Of a stretch of DNA of 64,000 nucleotides, positions 60,265-64,000 are shown piece by piece. The notes beneath the pieces were generated by a model. The model did no database searches. It saw only the letters and a program-made list of their open reading frames with translations, and was not told the DNA's origin. The position numbers and the translations under genes are program-made. Source of the stretch: JAXGQD01 sp040766665 (GTDB taxonomy: Bacteria; Bacillota; Clostridia; Saccharofermentanales; Fastidiosipilaceae); assembly GCA_040766665.1 (NCBI GenBank), contig JAXGQD010000002.1, forward strand, positions 186,001-250,000, given 5' to 3'. Positions within the stretch are counted from its first letter, which is position 1, and the number at the start of each line of letters is the position of its first letter.

Positions 60265-61251
60265 TTAAGCCGCACTTGGTAGCATAATTTGAGGCTTTTT
60301 CGGCATAATCGCTATTTTTTCATCATATTTTTGCAACGGAATGACTTTTAAGGAGCTGGCGGCAAAAGTATCCCCATCATTAATCGTCCCGTAGTCATAA
60401 CCTTTTTTAAACCAACGCGCTCTCTGCGCCGAGGTCCCGTGTGTAAAATCATCGGGATGAGCGTGCGGTCCCATGAGCACATCGTCACCAATTTTCGAAG
60501 CCGCATTGATTGCTTCATCTACATCGCCAATGTCTAAAATGCCCTCTTTTTCCGCATAATGTGCCCAAAGCCCGGCAAAATAATCCGCCTGCAACTCCAT
60601 CCTCACCGAAAGTTCATTGGCTTCCGCTTCACTGGATTGCTGCTTCAAACGTGCCACCTGCTGCCCGATGCCGAGTTGATACTGGACGTGATGCCCTACC
60701 TCATGTGCAATGACATAGGCAATGGCAAAATCCCCCTGAGCTCCCAATTTATTGGCCAGCTCATTAAAGAAAGACATATCCAAATAAATCTTTGAGTCAC
60801 CTGAACAATAGAAAGGTCCCGAAGCCGAAGAAGCCGATCCGCAGGCTGATTCCACATAATCTGTAAACAAGACTAAAGTCGGATTCTCATATGTGCGCCC
60901 GATTGCTCGGAATTGCTCCTGCCAGCACGCTTCCGTTTCTGCCAAAACTACCGAGACAAAGGCCTTCATTTCTTCTTCCGAAGCACTGCCCTGGTAGGTC
61001 CCCTGCGCGCCCTGATTGACATTTGGTGTGTTACTTTGTCCGCCAGTGAATATGTCAAGCGGGTTCCCACCCGAAATCAGCATGACAATGACCAGGAGAA
61101 TAATGGTCCCTATACCAATACCGCCGGCTCTTCCACCGGTCGGGATGCGTGAAAAGCCTCCACCGATGCCACCCAATCCGCCCATACCACCGCGACTTTG
61201 TCCGCGACGATCTTCAACATTTGAACTCTGACGTCTACCTTGCCACTTCAT
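60265..61251 (-). CDS. Neutral zinc metallopeptidase (YpfJ family)
   Basis: A 328-residue membrane-anchored protein. A Gly/Arg-rich cytoplasmic N-terminus (about 1-45) precedes one membrane helix (about 46-60), a Gly/Gln linker and the extracellular peptidase-like domain (about 90-300) with HEVGHH in VIAHEVGHHVQYQLGIGQQV, SVRMELQADYFAG giving the third zinc ligand, and FTHGTSAQRARWFKKGYD. The biological substrate is unknown. It sits between hydrogenase genes on the same strand but has no known link to hydrogen metabolism. Confidence 0.9.
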   Translation of the reverse strand: MKWQGRRQSSNVEDRRGQSRGGMGGLGGIGGGFSRIPTGGRAGGIGIGTIILLVIVMLISGGNPLDIFTGGQSNTPNVNQGAQGTYQGSASEEEMKAFVSVVLAETEACWQEQFRAIGRTYENPTLVLFTDYVESACGSASSASGPFYCSGDSKIYLDMSFFNELANKLGAQGDFAIAYVIAHEVGHHVQYQLGIGQQVARLKQQSSEAEANELSVRMELQADYFAGLWAHYAEKEGILDIGDVDEAINAASKIGDDVLMGPHAHPDDFTHGTSAQRARWFKKGYDYGTINDGDTFAASSLKVIPLQKYDEKIAIMPKKPQIMLPSAA

Positions 61252-61382
61252 ATCTTTATTCCCTTCGTGATGCAGAGCAGTGATGCGTATTTCTATACCC
61301 TATATTTTACGGTATTTATCTAACTTTGCGTAGTGCTTCTTGAACACAAGTCCCGGGGACGGTTGAGACACCGCTTGGATTC

Positions 61383-61408
61383 GTCGCGTGGCTTGGGCCG
61401 GCTGCGAC
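61383..61408 (+). repeat. Family-B palindromic repeat (single copy)
   Basis: GTCGCG ... TGCGAC with inner GGC/GCC pairing, followed by TCCGC, as in the copy at 18579. Confidence 0.6.
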
Positions 61409-61657
61409 TCCGCAGCCCTCTCAATTTGGCAAAAATTGCGGCTGTGCGGGTGTTTTCCCATTTTCATAGGTCATCGCTTAGTCACGGTGGGGTTTATCCG
61501 ACAATTTTGACGGTTGTGCGGGTATTCATTTGAAAACGCTAATGCACACCTGTAATTTTTGCCAGATAATCACTATTTTGCCTTGTATAAACGACTCTAT
61601 ATTAGAAACTTCTAATGCACAGCGGTCATTATTGTCGAAAAATGGGCATAATTGATT
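61409..61657. other. Spacer between repeat copies
   Basis: A/T-rich DNA without a gene or recognisable RNA. It contains GTGCGGGTGTT/GTGCGGGTATT direct repeats (near 61444 and 61514). Confidence 0.35.
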
Positions 61658-61780
61658 GTCGCATGCTTAAGGTGGTTATGACATCACTTAGGAATCCGTC
61701 ACAATGCTTAAAGTGGCTATGACATCACTTAGGAGTCCGTCACAATGCCTAGGTCGCCATGACAGCGCTCAAATCTCTTC
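61658..61780 (+). repeat. Diverged tandem family-B-like repeats
   Basis: Three units start at 61658, 61698 and 61739 (40-41 base spacing). Each begins GTCRCAATG or GTCGCATG and holds a TATGAC or CATGAC right arm; the first two share ATGACATCACTTAGGA. A weaker fourth copy follows at about 61788. They are related to the 45315 array but with different stem sequences. Confidence 0.65.
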
Positions 61781-61903
61781 GAATCCCTCGCGATGCCTGG
61801 ATACCCGCTACATCACTCCACCCAGCGATAAAACGAAACTACCCCGCTCCATCATTAATGATGAACCGAGGCAGCTTCGTCCTTTAGTCAAGCACCGAAG
61901 TGA

Positions 61904-63685
61904 CTAGTTTTGAGGATAGGTTTCCCTGGCGTGGTAATGTGTGTGCAAATATTTGTGTGCCACGTGACTGTTGGGTTCGCCCAGGAAGTCTTTGTACATG
62001 GCTTGCACTTCAGGGTTATGATGTGACTTGTGTAATACCTGCCGCTCGTCTTCGTCATACAAAGCTTTCATACGTGCAGGACGCGGGTCTTCAGTTAAGC
62101 GGGCTTTTGCCGAAACGAAGGACTGACCACCACCATGGATACAGCCGCCCGGGCAGGCCATGATTTCGATGAAATGGTAATCTTTGCTGCCGTCTCTGAC
62201 TGCATTGAGCAAGGTCGCCGCATGTTTAACGCTGGAAGCGACCGCAATCTTCAGCTCCGTATCCACACCGTTTACCGGCAAGGTCACACTGGCTTCTTTG
62301 ATGCCGTCCATACCGCGTACCGCCTCATAGCGGAATTCCGGTAGATCTTTTTCCAACAAGACATCCGCAGCCGTTCTCAGAGCGGCTTCCATAACGCCGC
62401 CTGAGGTGCCGAAGATGACGCCAGCGCCACTGTATTCGCCCAGAAGTCTATCCGGTGTTTCGTCCGGCAGGTCGAGGAATTTGATACCGGCTTGTTTGAT
62501 CATATCGCCCAATTCTCTGGTAGTCAGGGAAATGTCGACATCGCGCAGTCCGTCGACAGCCATTTCTGGTCGCTGCGATTCGGTTTTCTTGGAAGTACAG
62601 GGCATAACTGAAACGGAAACGATGTTCTTTGGATCGATCCCCTCTTTTTGGGCAAAATACGACTTCACCATCGCTCCCATCATTTGTTGCGGGGATTTGC
62701 AGGTGCTGAGGTTTTCCAGGAAATCGGGGTAATACATTTCGCAGAAACGCACCCAACCCGGTGAGCAAGACGTGATGAGCGGCAGTTTGCCGGCATTTAA
62801 GCGGGAGAGCAACTCGGTGGCTTCTTCCATGATGGTGAGGTCAGCCGAGAAGTTGGTGTCGAAGACTTTGTCAAAGCCCATGCGTTTGAGGGCGGCGACC
62901 ATTTTGCCGGTCACTGGCGTACCGATGGGTAAACCGAATTCTTCGCCCAGTGAAGCCCTGACTGCCGGAGCAGTCTGAACGACGACGTACTTTTCAGGAT
63001 CCTCAATGGCGTTCCACACTTCCTCAATATAAGGTTTCTCGCGCAGGGCGGCGACGGGACAGGCTTCGATGCACTGCCCGCAATAAATGCAGTTGACGTC
63101 ACGCATGCTGTAGTCAAAGGCCGGAGCCACGTCGGTGCCGAATCCACGGTGGGTAAAGTCCAGCACACCGATGCCCTGGACGTTGCGGCAGGTGTTGACG
63201 CAGCGTCCGCAGAGGATACATTTACTCGAATCGCGGATGATGGAATAGGAGAAATCATCGATATGTGGATTTCTCTTTTCGCCTTCATATCGGACCATGT
63301 TGACATCGCGCTCATCGCAGAGTTTTTGCAGTTCACAGGTGCCGTTGCGTTTGCAGCTTAGGCACTCACGGTTGTGATTGGCCAAAATGAGTTCCAGGTT
63401 CATGCGCACGGCTTTGCGCACGCGGTTGGTATTGGTTTTCACCTTCATGCCTTCGGCGACTTTTAGGACGCAGGAGGCCGAGAGCGCTTTCGGGGCGCGC
63501 CCGTTTTGTTCCACTTCCACCACGCAGACGCGGCAGGCAGCGATTTCGTTGAGGTCTTTGAGATAACAAAGGGTCGGGATATCAAATCCGGCTTCGCGGG
63601 CAGCCAGTAATACGGTGTAGCTGCTCGGTACGGTCACCGGAACGTTGTTGATGGTCAGATTGACCATTTTTTCCTGTTCAGCCAT
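61904..63685 (-). CDS. hydA: NADH-dependent [FeFe]-hydrogenase catalytic subunit, group A
   Basis: A 593-residue enzyme, the catalytic part of an electron-bifurcating HydABC-type hydrogenase. Domain order: NuoG-like [2Fe-2S] domain (about 8-85; CRVCVVEVEQ), His/Cys-rich cluster (HNRECLSCKRNGTCELQKLC), two 4Fe-4S motifs (CILCGRCVNTC; CIYCGQCIEACP), then the H-cluster domain with TSCSPGWVRF, MPCTSKKTE and EIMACPGGCIHGGG. The small-subunit end (HHNPEVQAMYKDFLGEPNSH then VAHKYLHTHY) is present. GGAGG precedes the ATG at 63685. It follows hydB by 10 bases. Confidence 0.97.
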   Translation of the reverse strand: MAEQEKMVNLTINNVPVTVPSSYTVLLAAREAGFDIPTLCYLKDLNEIAACRVCVVEVEQNGRAPKALSASCVLKVAEGMKVKTNTNRVRKAVRMNLELILANHNRECLSCKRNGTCELQKLCDERDVNMVRYEGEKRNPHIDDFSYSIIRDSSKCILCGRCVNTCRNVQGIGVLDFTHRGFGTDVAPAFDYSMRDVNCIYCGQCIEACPVAALREKPYIEEVWNAIEDPEKYVVVQTAPAVRASLGEEFGLPIGTPVTGKMVAALKRMGFDKVFDTNFSADLTIMEEATELLSRLNAGKLPLITSCSPGWVRFCEMYYPDFLENLSTCKSPQQMMGAMVKSYFAQKEGIDPKNIVSVSVMPCTSKKTESQRPEMAVDGLRDVDISLTTRELGDMIKQAGIKFLDLPDETPDRLLGEYSGAGVIFGTSGGVMEAALRTAADVLLEKDLPEFRYEAVRGMDGIKEASVTLPVNGVDTELKIAVASSVKHAATLLNAVRDGSKDYHFIEIMACPGGCIHGGGQSFVSAKARLTEDPRPARMKALYDEDERQVLHKSHHNPEVQAMYKDFLGEPNSHVAHKYLHTHYHARETYPQN

Positions 63686-63695
63686 TTTTTCCTCC

Positions 63696-64000
63696 TTATC
63701 GCGTCACGATGGCATCGAAGGCACAGCCTTCAACACAAGCGCCACAACGGATACAGATGTCCTGGTCGATGTGGTGCAGTTCACGCGCAGTTCCGGAAAT
63801 CGCCTTGACCGGGCAATAGCGTACGCACTTGGTACAGCCGCGGCAGTTTTCCGTGATGTAGTAGCCGAGCAGGCCTTTACAAACATGCGAGGGACAAGAT
63901 TTGTCTTCTACGTGCGCCAAATATTCATCTTTGAAATGCTTGATGGTACTGAGTACTGGGTTCGGGGCAGTCTGGCCGAGGGCACAGAGTGAGCTTTGAC
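63696..64000 (-). CDS. hydB: NADH-binding hydrogenase subunit HydB (NuoF-like), C-terminal part
   Basis: Partial: the gene runs off the right end of the window. The visible 100 residues read SSLCALGQTAPNPVLSTIKH then FKDEY, the end of the NuoF cluster-binding region, followed by a bacterial ferredoxin-type double cluster (CRGCTKCVRYCPVKAI; CIRCGACVEGCAFDAI). That tail is typical of HydB from clostridia, which takes electrons from NADH and ferredoxin. A start near 63920 would cut off the conserved part and is not real. Confidence 0.92.
   Translation of the reverse strand, partial: QSSLCALGQTAPNPVLSTIKHFKDEYLAHVEDKSCPSHVCKGLLGYYITENCRGCTKCVRYCPVKAISGTARELHHIDQDICIRCGACVEGCAFDAIVTR

Noticed and set aside
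61900..62163. Plus-strand frames opposite hydA
   Set aside because: They are antisense to a clearly conserved gene and have no ribosome sites.

Overview
The window reads as chromosomal DNA of a strictly anaerobic, fermentative Gram-positive bacterium of the Clostridia. The sequence evidence is: SAM-I and tetrahydrofolate riboswitches, GGAGG-type ribosome sites with ATG/GTG/TTG starts, lipoproteins with low-complexity Thr/Ala linkers, two [FeFe]-hydrogenases, hybrid-cluster protein Hcp, a cohesin/dockerin pair and an RsgI-like anti-sigma factor. A relative of the cellulolytic Clostridia (Oscillospirales or Saccharofermentanales-like) is my guess; the sequence does not prove it.

Layout. 0-1.6 kb: metK (-) under a SAM-I riboswitch with terminator and promoter. 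1.8-7.3 kb: a compact Tad/Flp pilus operon (+): TadZ-like protein without P-loop, TadA ATPase, a fused TadB-TadC protein, one Flp pilin, and a DUF6382-like/FHA protein split by a -1 frame change exactly at an in-frame A AAA AAC heptamer. 7.2-14 kb: the F1Fo-ATP synthase operon (-), atpB-E-F-A-G-D-C, without a separate delta gene; the C-terminal domain of delta is fused to the N-terminus of alpha. atpF and atpG each need one single-base frame correction. 14.3-18.5 kb: upp, rpiB, proA and a THUMP RNA methyltransferase (-), with three tandem DnaA boxes upstream of proA. 18.9-28.8 kb (+): XRE regulator, mutM, then an AraC-type response regulator, a YesM-type kinase, a membrane-anchored sugar-binding protein and a complete sugar ABC transporter. 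28.9-31.9 kb: DUF3006 protein, a DUF559-like protein, hairpin repeats, tRNA-Gln and a lipoprotein. 32.1-36.3 kb (+): a dockerin-tagged peptidoglycan glucosaminidase followed by two membrane-anchored cohesin or cohesin-like proteins. 36.4-44.3 kb: a PEP/pyruvate-binding-domain protein, a LuxR-type two-component system and the divergent ABC-2 exporter it probably controls. 44.3-47.3 kb: folate ECF S-component under a THF riboswitch, a repeat-rich stretch with a MITE-like element and a 40-bp tandem array, and a PIN-PhoH protein. 47.4-51.2 kb (-): mglBAC for galactose/glucose. 51.3-53.8 kb (-): hcp with an FNR-type operator at -41.5 and a broken Crp/Fnr regulator gene downstream. 53.9-58.3 kb: a MurE-like ligase, 15-bp iterons, an Rrf2 regulator and an ECF sigma/RsgI pair. 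58.3-64 kb (-): group B hydrogenase, a NuoE-like fragment protein, a zinc peptidase, group A hydrogenase HydA and the end of HydB.

How it fits together. Sugars are taken up by two Mgl-type importers, one with its own extracellular sugar-sensing system, and fermented with hydrogen disposal. The cell wall is handled by a scaffolded glucosaminidase and a MurE-like ligase. Hcp handles nitrosative stress. The most unusual points are the delta-alpha ATP synthase fusion, the cohesin-dockerin pairing on a wall hydrolase rather than on cellulases, and the possible programmed frameshift in the pilus operon. Several genes (atpF, atpG, the Crp/Fnr gene, the FHA gene) carry apparent 1-nt indels. Residual assembly error must therefore be excluded before any of them is interpreted biologically.
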